The position numbers were made by a program, and so were the translations under genes. A stretch of 64,000 nucleotides of DNA, taken from the NCBI GenBank assembly GCA_946414435.1, contig CAMKOM010000011.1, positions 31,629 to 95,628 on the forward strand, in the 5' to 3' direction. A model generated the notes under the pieces. It did no database searches. It was not told where the DNA came from and worked only from the letters and a program-made list of their open reading frames with translations. Numbering within the stretch: the first letter of the stretch is position 1; every line of letters begins with the position of its first letter. Below, piece after piece: positions 9,641 to 20,500 of this stretch. This stretch comes from an uncultured Bacteroidota bacterium. GTDB taxonomy: Bacteria > Bacteroidota > Bacteroidia > Bacteroidales > SZUA-534.

Positions 9641-12464
9641 AATATTATTACCCATAATGCTTATGGCATGTTTGCCATATGCGGGTGCGACAGAATTAGA
9701 GTCTGTTGAAGAGTGGGAAAGCAGAATTGCAGGATTGGTGCAAACTGTAAAGGATCAAAATGCATATATTGATGCTTTCGACGAGGATACTCCCCAGATT
9801 TTACCAGTTGGCATAAAAAAAACTATTGGCGGAATAGATATGACTGTCATTCTGGACAGTGCGGTCTGCACAGAGTCAAGTACAGAAATGCAAGCTTATA
9901 TGGCTATAGAATTTTTGGGGAGCGAAAAAACGATAATGTTCAAAGGGGCAAATATTAAATTCACGGCGGGAGGTTTTGTTAATGCCAGGATGCAATTGGT
10001 ATCGACAAAACCGTTCAAGGTGGGAGAAATGACAATGCGACTTGACTCTCGCAATACCTATGTCGATTTTGATTGCAATGGCTATAGAGAAACATCGCTC
10101 ACAGCCCTTATAACACTGCCAGAAAAAGTATTTAAAAAAGAAGATAAGACAACAAGGGAAATTGCGGCAGAACCTGTTACTGCAACATTTACGGGCACAT
10201 TTACAAATCTTAATGACATTTTGATTTCTGCAACATTAGATCCTTTTCAAATATCGGGGTTAACAGGGTTTGGTTTTTATACCAGCAATATTACTCTGGA
10301 TTTCAGCGATGAACGAAATCCCAGCTTTGGGGCGGTTACGTACAATTATGTAAATAAGGAGTTCAATGAAAAAATCGATTTGTGGAGAGGGGTGTATATA
10401 AGCAGTTTTGAAATGAAACTGCCTAAACAATTCTGCAAAGGCGGCAGCAGTACAAGTTTTTCGGCAAACGATATGCTTATCGATGATAATGGTATTACTG
10501 GCACAGTGGCTGGGAAAAATATTCTGCCACAAGACAAAGGAGATTTAGGCGGATGGAAATTCTCGATTAACACTTTATCTTTAACATTTACTGCTGGCAA
10601 TTTTGATAAATTCGATTTTGGTGGCAATCTGGTTTTGCCTGTCTCTGAGACCCCTTCTCCTATGTCATATAGTGCATATATAGAAAAAAACGGGGATTAT
10701 GTTTTCAGTGTCACCCCTCCCGACAAAACAAAATTTGATATTTGGGCGGCGGAGATAGCTCTTTATAAGACTTCATCGGTTAAAGTATCGAAGAAAGGAA
10801 ACGAATATCTTATTTGTGCCGATCTGAATGGGAAAATGACAATTGGGGCGAAAGACAGCAAAATTGAGATAGCCAATGTGGAGTTTAAGAGCTTATCAAT
10901 ACAAAATGTTGCCCCAAAATTTGATATAGGGGCATTTGAGGCCAAGGTCGGTGATATGAAAGGGTTCCCGATTCAAATCAGCAGACTTGGTTATAATAAG
11001 AAAAACGATAGACATGGTTTGGCGCTTGGGGTTACAGTTTCTTTAATGAATAAGGAAGATAAAGGCTTTGGCGCGACAGGAGATTTTACAATATACGGTA
11101 AAGAGAATCCTGAAAAAGGAATATCGTCTTGGAAATATGACAAAACAGAGTTTAACTCCTTCAAACTTGATATTAAATACACAGCTTTTGAAATGCAAGG
11201 CTCACTTGTGGTGTACAATTCAGATGCTGTTTATGGCGATGGCATGAAGGGTAATATTAAGATGAAGATAATTGAGAAGATTGGAGTGGAAGCAACAGCG
11301 CAATTTGGCAATGTTAATGGATTCAAATATTGGTATGCAGATGCTTTTGCCAGTTTTACACCGGGAATACCTGTGTTCACGGCGGTAACAATGAACGGAT
11401 TCGGAGGAGGAGCTTTTTATCACATGAATCATGTACACGATAGCTCTGTTGAATTTGGTGCCAAGGTGTTGGCAAATGCAGGAAAGACAACTGAACCAGG
11501 GCAATTTTTATCAGGCGACAAATATGTGCCGGACAAAAATGTGGGTATTGGACTGAATGCCTCGGTGTTACTGGTTGTTGGTTCGGAATCAGTGCTTAAT
11601 GTCAAGGCAGGTTTTGAAATCAGTTTCTTGGCCAGTGGAGGATTAAATAAAGTGTCATTTTCGGGTGAAGCATTGTTGCTAACTCAATATTCGCCAACAG
11701 TTAAACCAAGTGAAACCAGAATGTATGCGAGAATGTTTACGGAATACGATAATACCAACAAATCGTTTTTCGGAAGTCTTGATACATACTTGAATATTGC
11801 CGGTATTTTAACTGGTTCACAATCGGGAAATTATGCCGGACATGGTGAGATTTACTTTGGCGATGGAAAATGGAAAATATTTATGGGTACTCCAGATAGT
11901 CCGATAGGTGTTAAATTCGTAGGTATTGCTGAGGCCAAGTCGTATTTTGTAACGGGCAACTTTGATATACCGGGTGTTCCTACTCCGCCGTCGAATGTGT
12001 CGAGTATTTTGGGAAGTATGAAATACAGCGAGTGCCGCAATACAACTAAACTAAGCAATGCCGGCGGTTTTGCTTTTGGTGCAAGTTTGAATGTAGACAT
12101 TCCAAATCGCGAATTCTTATGCTTCTATGGTAGTTTTGATGCGGGTGTTGGGTTTGATCTAATGCTTGTCAACTACGGAAGAAACGCTCATTGCAAAGGC
12201 GATAGCGACGTGTTAGGTATAAATGGCTGGTATGCAACAGGACAAACTTACGCCTATGTTCGAGGTGATATAGGGATTCATTGGAGGAAACGGAGTTTGA
12301 GTATACTTGATATAGGTGTTGCAACAATACTTCAGGCACAATTGCCTAATCCTTTGTATATGTCCGGCGAAGTGGGAGGATACTATAAAGTACTTGGTGG
12401 ACTGGTTAAGGGACACTGTGATTTCCAATTTGATATTGGTAAATCATGTGAAATAGTAAATTAG
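9612..12464 (+). CDS. Large secreted beta-rich protein, unknown family
   Basis: 950-aa ORF, signal peptide MLNTVRFSSKILLPIMLMACLPYAGAT; overlaps preceding CDS by 29 nt. Confidence 0.6.
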   Translation: MLNTVRFSSKILLPIMLMACLPYAGATELESVEEWESRIAGLVQTVKDQNAYIDAFDEDTPQILPVGIKKTIGGIDMTVILDSAVCTESSTEMQAYMAIEFLGSEKTIMFKGANIKFTAGGFVNARMQLVSTKPFKVGEMTMRLDSRNTYVDFDCNGYRETSLTALITLPEKVFKKEDKTTREIAAEPVTATFTGTFTNLNDILISATLDPFQISGLTGFGFYTSNITLDFSDERNPSFGAVTYNYVNKEFNEKIDLWRGVYISSFEMKLPKQFCKGGSSTSFSANDMLIDDNGITGTVAGKNILPQDKGDLGGWKFSINTLSLTFTAGNFDKFDFGGNLVLPVSETPSPMSYSAYIEKNGDYVFSVTPPDKTKFDIWAAEIALYKTSSVKVSKKGNEYLICADLNGKMTIGAKDSKIEIANVEFKSLSIQNVAPKFDIGAFEAKVGDMKGFPIQISRLGYNKKNDRHGLALGVTVSLMNKEDKGFGATGDFTIYGKENPEKGISSWKYDKTEFNSFKLDIKYTAFEMQGSLVVYNSDAVYGDGMKGNIKMKIIEKIGVEATAQFGNVNGFKYWYADAFASFTPGIPVFTAVTMNGFGGGAFYHMNHVHDSSVEFGAKVLANAGKTTEPGQFLSGDKYVPDKNVGIGLNASVLLVVGSESVLNVKAGFEISFLASGGLNKVSFSGEALLLTQYSPTVKPSETRMYARMFTEYDNTNKSFFGSLDTYLNIAGILTGSQSGNYAGHGEIYFGDGKWKIFMGTPDSPIGVKFVGIAEAKSYFVTGNFDIPGVPTPPSNVSSILGSMKYSECRNTTKLSNAGGFAFGASLNVDIPNREFLCFYGSFDAGVGFDLMLVNYGRNAHCKGDSDVLGINGWYATGQTYAYVRGDIGIHWRKRSLSILDIGVATILQAQLPNPLYMSGEVGGYYKVLGGLVKGHCDFQFDIGKSCEIVN

Positions 12465-12497
12465 TTAATGAAATTATGAATTAAAGTAAAAACAGGA

Positions 12498-14537
12498 ATG
12501 ATGTCGCATAACTATAAGTGCAATATAATCAACTGTATATTCACATTTGTTTTTGCCTTGTTATCAGTATCGATAAAAGCAGAAAACAAAGATATTGTCA
12601 TAATGTCATCGGTTGACAATGAGATAGTGCGTTTGCGTTGGAGTCCTATAAACCACGAATTATGGCAGGTGGCTAACAAATACGGTTATACTTTGGAACG
12701 CTATATATTCGACAAAAAGAAAAGTATGACAATGGAACGGTCTGATGTTTATAGACCATTATCAATAAGCGAATGGAGAATAATTGCCGACACTAACGAC
12801 AGAGCGGCCATAGTTTCAGAAGCAATGTTTGGCGAAAATTTCGAAATAGCCAATGAAGACACATCCGCGCTTCGAATGACAAATGTCGCAAAAGAGCAGG
12901 ACATGCGTTTTTCGTTTGCAATGCTTATGGCTGCGCAGGATTTCGATCTTGCTTGCAAAATGGGCGTTGGTTCATTGCAGAAAATTGAACCGGGCAAAAA
13001 ATATATGTACAAGGTTTTTATAAACGCCCCCGATTCAATTGTGAAATGTGATACCGGTAGTTGCATTGTCACTAGTAATGACATGTCGCAATTGCCCGAT
13101 ATACTCAGTTTGAATGCCGTGTATGTAAACGGCCGAGTTGAATTACGCTGGCCAAGGGCTACTAACGAAGACTATTATGCAGGCTACCATATCGAGCGCT
13201 CGTCTGATTCAGTAAATTATAAGAGAGTCAACAAATCGATGTTTGTACCTTTTGAAAGCGTGGCAAATGAGCAGAATTACACATTCAGCGATACAGTTAA
13301 CAATAAAACGGACGCCAGGTATTATTACAGAATCCAAGGTGTGAACTTTTTTGGCGAGTATAGCAAATATTCGCCTGTTGCCGCCGTATCAACTTATAAA
13401 CCTATTACTGAAACCCCATATATTACTGAACTCGAAGATGCAGGTGGGGGAAATATTCGAGTAACATGGGAATTCCCTGTTGACGAGCAGCAACAACTGA
13501 GCGGATTCCAAATCTTGGTGTCGGATTATGTTGCCGACAACTATATGCCTATGCTCAACGATTTGTTACCATCGGAAACACGCCAGTGTGTGGTGCCAAC
13601 GGTTGGCCCGTCGAATTATGTTATTGTTGCCGCATACGACAAGAGTGGTATTGAGTATTTGTCGATGCCGAAATTCATCCAGCCGATTGACAGCATTCCG
13701 CCCAAAGCACCTGTGGGATTAAAAGGCAGCATGAACAGCGAAGGTGTGGTTTCATTGGATTGGACGGCCAACACCGAGCCCGACATTGCCGGGTATCGTG
13801 TGTTTTACACTACCGATAAATATATGGACTATACCAATCTTACAAACAGGCCTATTACCGAAAACCATTTCGAATATAAATTCCCATTGAACTGGCTCAA
13901 CAGGAATATATATGTTACAGTGCTTGCCGAAGACGCATTCTATAACTTTAGCGATTTCTCCGACACCATAGCAGTAAAAGTGTTCGACACCATACCTCCA
14001 TCGCCGGCAGTGTTCCGCAGCTATGAAAGCACCGATTCGGCCATTTGCATGGAGTGGGTGAATAGCTCGAGCTCCGATCTAATGGCTACTCGCCTTGTAC
14101 GGACCGACGGAGCAAACGCCGACACTCTGTTAAGCTTTAAAGACGAACACACACAGTTTTGTGATTCCGGCGCAAAATCCGATAAGAGATATGAGTACAC
14201 AATTGTGTCGATTGACAGTGCCGGAAATAAATCGTTGTCGAACACCATAGCTGCCACAGGCAAGCACAAACCTTATAATGTTACACTCAAGGTGAAGTTT
14301 GACGCCGGCGAGAATGCCATGGTGCTTAGCTGGGACAATGACGACGAAAAGCAAACAAGCGCATATATATACAAAGCTGCAAACGGAGGGAAGCTATATT
14401 TGTTTAAGACAATTAGTGGCGAAGAAACCACTTTTGTTGATAGAGATGTTGAAATAAACAGGCCTTATAGCTATAGAGTAAAAGTAAAACTTGAAAATGG
14501 CAAAACAGCCATAACTAAAACTGTTAACACTCAATAA
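12498..14537 (+). CDS. Secreted fibronectin type III domain protein
   Basis: Repeated FN3-like segments, e.g. VSLDWTANTEPDIAGYRVFYTTDKY and RYYYRIQGVNFFGEYSKYSPVAAVSTY. Confidence 0.7.
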   Translation: MMSHNYKCNIINCIFTFVFALLSVSIKAENKDIVIMSSVDNEIVRLRWSPINHELWQVANKYGYTLERYIFDKKKSMTMERSDVYRPLSISEWRIIADTNDRAAIVSEAMFGENFEIANEDTSALRMTNVAKEQDMRFSFAMLMAAQDFDLACKMGVGSLQKIEPGKKYMYKVFINAPDSIVKCDTGSCIVTSNDMSQLPDILSLNAVYVNGRVELRWPRATNEDYYAGYHIERSSDSVNYKRVNKSMFVPFESVANEQNYTFSDTVNNKTDARYYYRIQGVNFFGEYSKYSPVAAVSTYKPITETPYITELEDAGGGNIRVTWEFPVDEQQQLSGFQILVSDYVADNYMPMLNDLLPSETRQCVVPTVGPSNYVIVAAYDKSGIEYLSMPKFIQPIDSIPPKAPVGLKGSMNSEGVVSLDWTANTEPDIAGYRVFYTTDKYMDYTNLTNRPITENHFEYKFPLNWLNRNIYVTVLAEDAFYNFSDFSDTIAVKVFDTIPPSPAVFRSYESTDSAICMEWVNSSSSDLMATRLVRTDGANADTLLSFKDEHTQFCDSGAKSDKRYEYTIVSIDSAGNKSLSNTIAATGKHKPYNVTLKVKFDAGENAMVLSWDNDDEKQTSAYIYKAANGGKLYLFKTISGEETTFVDRDVEINRPYSYRVKVKLENGKTAITKTVNTQ

Positions 14538-14576
14538 ACGGGAAATAGTATCAACTAACAAAAACCATTACTCATT

Positions 14577-17500
14577 ATGAATAAGATTAAGAATTCTGTA
14601 AGAAAACAACTCCTGTTGGCTGGTTCGTTGCTGATGTGTATCGTGACTTATGGCGGTATTCCTTCGAAGTTGCCTGGAATGCTAAAGGCCATGGTTGGCA
14701 CTCAAAATACGTATGTGTATTCGCCTAACACACCAATACTAATTGAGGAAGTTTCTTCACAAAACCATCGTGTTATTGCGATAGAATCGCATGGAATAAA
14801 AAAATATGGTGATAGCTTTTATACTTATACTTTTGCGTTTACGTTTGAATCATATAATGGCACACAGAGGGTTGTGGATAATTTGAATGGAATGCAAGAC
14901 CATACACCTCAAGATTTAGATATGTATATGTGTTATGATACAGACATTCCCAATATAATAATAAATCAAGTTTCGTATAAGTCTAATGGAGAAGTTATAA
15001 TTGGTGATTATATAACAAAATATGGGAATTTACATTTAGGATTTAATAATTCTTTTCAGATAAAAGGCGAGCCCTATCAACAAGTTGTTGTTCTTCCATT
15101 GATGGGATCATCCGAAAAATATAAATTTTTATATAAAAGTTACAATAAAAGTTATAATGAAAATTACAAAGAATATATCGGTTCGCTCAGTGGCGTAATT
15201 AGTAAGAGTGCGCCGGTTACTGCGGGCGATAGGGTGTATTTCAGCGCTGATAAAAATGGCGAGGGTGTAGATATTGCTGTTTTTGTGAAAAATGGTTATT
15301 ATTTTACGGGTTTAACAACCAAATATGAGGGGAAAGATTCTGACGGGAAGCATGGTGTATATTCTTTTGAAATGCCATTATGTAGCGATATATACGTGTT
15401 TTCATATGTTGAAAGCACGGAAGTTGATGCTGATGGGGACACGAGAACTCGGACATATTATAGCAGCAATTATAAGAGGTTCACTCCAACAGTTTATCCT
15501 AAGCCAACCTACACGTTTGAAAATGCCACCGAAAAAGGAGGAGTGTTGTATATCCATCCTAGGAAGAGTAGTTTTAGTATTAAAAATACTACAAGTGGTT
15601 CTATAAAAATGGGTTTTAATGCAAGCGGCACAATTTCCGGAGAACAGATAAGTAGTAATGGAAAAAAAACATTTAATAAAAGTGATTACAGTAATGGCGC
15701 GAAGTACATCCTTAACATAGAAGCTGTTGGGGGAGGAAAATTAAAAAAAGAAATCACTGTTAAATATTTGGAGCAATGGGGAGAAAGTTTTGATATGTGC
15801 GATGCGAAAGTAACATTGACAGCACCTCCGTATTTGCCGGATAATATTTCGCCGGTTCTTACCATTGTTACCACTAATGCACAAGGTCAAACGGGTGGAA
15901 ATACTGGATCTTTTGGGAAAACCTATAATTTAAATAGAGAACCTTATAAATACAAATATGTAATAAATTATTATAAAAACAATGAATCGATTTTCGTTGT
16001 AACCAAGGAATTTTCATTTCCGAGTAAGCTAGAATATGTTTCAGAACCAGCGGGGAAAGTTTTCAAAGGCTGTATTAGAGCATCTGACAATACAAGCATT
16101 TCGGTAAATGTGAAAGGCGGCTCAGGGACGTATAATTATTTTATCAACGGTCAAAATGTGAAGTCTGGGACAAGTGACAAGTCATATGTATTACAGCCAT
16201 CAGTGGGCAATGATTATAAAATAAAAGTAACCGATTCTAATAATTGCAGTACAGAGGAAAAAACGGTTAATGTAAAAATAGATAGCCCGTTTGATTTTAC
16301 AATTGTGCCCAAAAAAACTAATGGTTATGATATAGCATGCAATGGAGGAAAAGGCACTCTAACGTTTAGCATAAAAGGTGGTACTGGTGGGTATACATAT
16401 AATGGTGATCCGATATCTAATGGTGCTTCATTAAGTAGAAGTGGGGTCGGTCCACATTCTTTTACAATATCCGATAGCAGGGGGTGTAGTGAAACCCATA
16501 GCATTACTCTCACACAACCGGCAGAACTTAAGATTACCAAATTGGACTCCATCAGGGCGGATTGCAAAGAAGCAAATAATGGTAAAGTAGAAGTTACAGC
16601 TTCGGGTGGCGTAGGAACGTTAATGTATCATTTGTCAAATAATTCGGACGGAACAATAGATAGGAATGATGGAATATTTACAGGTTTAGGGGTAAAGTCG
16701 TACACTTTGAGCGTGACAGACGCAAATAATTGTGCTTCTCCGGAGACGACAGTTACGGTTGGTAGCAATCTTAAATTGGAAATAGCAAAAATAGAACCTG
16801 CAGAGTGCTACGATGAAAGACTTGGTTCAATAACTCTGGCTCCTAAATTTAAGGATGGGTTTAGTTTCAATTATTGGTTAAACGGCGAGGAGGTAAATGG
16901 GCCAAAAATCGTGAACGTGGAAGCAGGTGATAATTATAAAGTTAAAGTGAAGCCAGTTGGTTCAGATTGTTTTGCAGAGTTGGGTGGTATTCAAGTTGGT
17001 GGTCCCACAGAACCTCTGCAAATAGAAACAATAGACATAACACGTTGTTCAAAAACCGATTCAAATGATGGTGAATTAAGTGTAACGCCCCAAGGCGGAA
17101 CAGGAGAATATAAGGTGAGTATAAAAGACAAGGAGGGTAATGATGTTAAGGATAGTAAAAAACTTTATCCGGGCGATTATTATGTAACTATAACCGATGC
17201 CAATGAATGTGTTTATTCGAAAAAAGATCCAATATCAATCCCGAGTCCCACAAAAGATTTAGGTTTTATAGATACAATAATCCAACATGTTACATGCAAT
17301 GGAGGAGACACTGCGAAAATAACAGTATATGCTGACGGAGGATGGCCATACCCTAATGGGGGTTATAAATATACACTTATCAATAGCAATAACAAGAAGT
17401 TGTACGATAATGTATTATCTAATAAATCATACACATTTTCTAAATTGACGGCAGGCCATTATAAGGTGATAGTAACAGATGAAATGAAAGTTGCTGATAC

Positions 17501-20500
17501 TATTAGTGTGGAAGTCAAAGAACCTGATCCTTTGTCAGCTAGTAGTGAAGTGACAAAAGAAATCAGTTGCCCGGGCAGAAATGACGGCAAAGTTACAGTA
17601 ACAGTGAGTGGAGGCACAGCTGGTTACACTTTGTCATTTGACAACGAACCATACACCACCAACAAAACAAAAGAAATCGACGGTATTTCTGCAGGCACAC
17701 ACCAGTATAAAGTTATCGATGCGAACAAATGTGAATATTCGTCAACGGTTGAAGTTGACGAGCCAACAGCCATAGAGCTTAAGGCAAATGCTGCTGGTGA
17801 GTTATATAATGGTTACAACATCTCATGCAACGGAGAAAAAACGGGCATAATAGTTGTTTCTGCAACAGGCGGAACATCCGGTTACCAATTCTCGATTGAT
17901 GACGGACCGTTTACCGCCCAATACGGGGAAAACGCCCAACACACATTCAGCGGTATAGGAGCCGGGGAACACAATATTACGGCGAAAGACGGTCATGGGT
18001 GTCCCGCCTCTCTTCCTGCAAAAGTGAAATTAAAACAACCTGATCCCATTGTAATAAAAGAAAAAACCAAAACACAGCCCTTGTGTTATGACAGCATTAA
18101 TGGCGAAATAACAGTTATAGTGTCAGGCGGTATTTCAACTCAAGATTATAACTATAGTTTGAATGGGGTATATGATGGCAGTGAAGGTGGTGAACACACA
18201 TTTGAAAACATAGGGGCGAAAGCCGACCACAAAGTGTTGGTTACAGACGCCAACGGTTGTAAAGCTGAGACGAGTATTAAATTAGGCCAGCCTGCGGAAT
18301 TGACAGCATCTGTCAGCAATGTGAAAAACAACTTGTGCAATGGAGACAAAGAAGGGAGCATAACGTTTACAATAAGTGGAGGAACGGGCTCGTACTATTA
18401 TGCATTGAACGGCGCGAATAAAATTGAGTTTGGCAATGACAATACCATCAGCGGGCTGCCGGCCAAAAACGCACATTCCATCGTGGTGTCAGACGCGCAT
18501 GAGTGCAAGGCCGATGCTATAGAACAAAAAATTACTGAGCCTGATAAAATCGTGGCCAGAGCCATTTTGAATGACTATAACGGGAAAAATATCAGATGCA
18601 ATGGTGGTGTGGACACGGCAGTGATTAATATAGAAGGAGGTGCAGGCGACAACTTCTCAACCACACTGGGAGGAATCACCAAAAACGGGAAATCTGTCGA
18701 GTTCGACAATCTGAAGGCAGGGGAATATGGCTATAAAGTTGTTAATGTCAACGGCGGCAAGAGTTGTGTTAAAGAATTCTCATTTGAGATGAAGCAGGCG
18801 GACGCCGTGGCATTCAGTGGCTTTGCTTCCACCGACGCCAAATGCCATGGAGTGTCGAATGGCGAATTACAAGTGAATGTAACCGGAGGAGTAAAGAGCT
18901 ATGCATGTGAAATCACCGACCTGGCAGGAAACAGCGTCAACACGGCCACATCAAGCAGCGGCATCTATCTCTATGACCGCCTTGCAGTAGGCAGCTACGA
19001 GTTTAAAGTCACCGATGCCAACGGTTGTGCGGTAAGCAAAGGATTCCCAATCAAGCAACCTGCGCCGCTAACCGTTTCGATAGCCAATCCGAAAAATGTA
19101 GATTGCAAAGGTGCCAACACGGGTGAGGTTTCAGCCGTTGCTACAGGCGGATCGGGGTCGTACAAATACAAGTGGAGCAACGGCATGACAGGGCAAAGCA
19201 TACAGAATTTGCTGGCCGGGGAGTATTCGGTTATGGTTACTGATGCCAATAACTGCCAATCGGAAGTAGATGAAAATGGAGTGAAGGCGCAGACCACCAT
19301 TGACGAGCCTGCTTCGGCATTAACAATGCTGGAGCCAGTATACGCCAATCCGACATGCAGCTATAACAAGGATGGGGAAATCACCATCAATGTCAGTGGC
19401 GGCTGGGGCGGATATGAATACACTCTGAATGGTGTTTCTTACGGAAGTAATAAGATAGAAGGCTTGGATGAAGGGACATATACGGCAAAGGTTAAAGATG
19501 CCGGGGGCTGTGAAGTTTCCACCAATGACATTACGTTGAAGAAGCCTGAAGCTTTGTCGTTTGAAAATAAAATCGGCACAATAATCTGCAAAGGCGGAGC
19601 AACCGATGTGACCATAACTTCGGCGTCGGGAGGCACTGGAGGCAATTATTCGTATTCAATTGATGGGGGAAACACCTGGCAGTCCGGCACCACTTTTGCC
19701 AATGTTGTAAGCGGCAGTTACATATTGAGAATGAAAGACGGTAATGAGTGCCTGGCAACAGATAAAGAGATTACTGTCACCGAGCCGGAATCATTGGTCT
19801 TGAAAGAAGATGTAAGGCATAATTATAACGGCAGCACCCATAAAGCCAACGGCAAGATAACCGTAACGCCGCAAGGCGGTGTAATGCCATATTCGTACCA
19901 ATGGAAAGACACAACCGTCACAAGTCAGGAATTGGATAACATCGGTTTCGGAATTTACACGATCATCGTCACTGATAGTTTGGGCTGTGTCAAAACCGGC
20001 ACATATTATATCAACGATAACAACCCGACGCCTGAAGTTGTTGACGCGATATGTCCGGAGGGCACAGAAGGATCAATACGCTTTGGCGATACGGTTAAAT
20101 GCACAAAGGTGGAATGGTACAACGCCAGCACCGAGGAGCTGTTGCCGCAATCCGGCACAAAGACAATCACAGGCCTGCCGAAGGGCATTTACAAGGCGAA
20201 ACTGTTCAACGACACGCAGGTGACATATATATATGCCGAGGTGAAAGCCCCCGACAGTTTGAAGTACGCCACAAGCCAGCGTAATATTGATTGCCATGGC
20301 GACAATACAGGTATGGCATCAGTGAGCTTTACGGGCGGAGTGGTACCGGTGAGCGTGGTTTGGAAAAATCAGAGCGATGATGAAATCAGCCATAGCCAAA
20401 CGATTGAAAATCTGATAAAAGGAAAATACACGGCATATATTTCCGACGCCAAGAACTGCCAGTCGAGCAGCCAGGCGCTTGAGTTTGACATCACGGAGCC

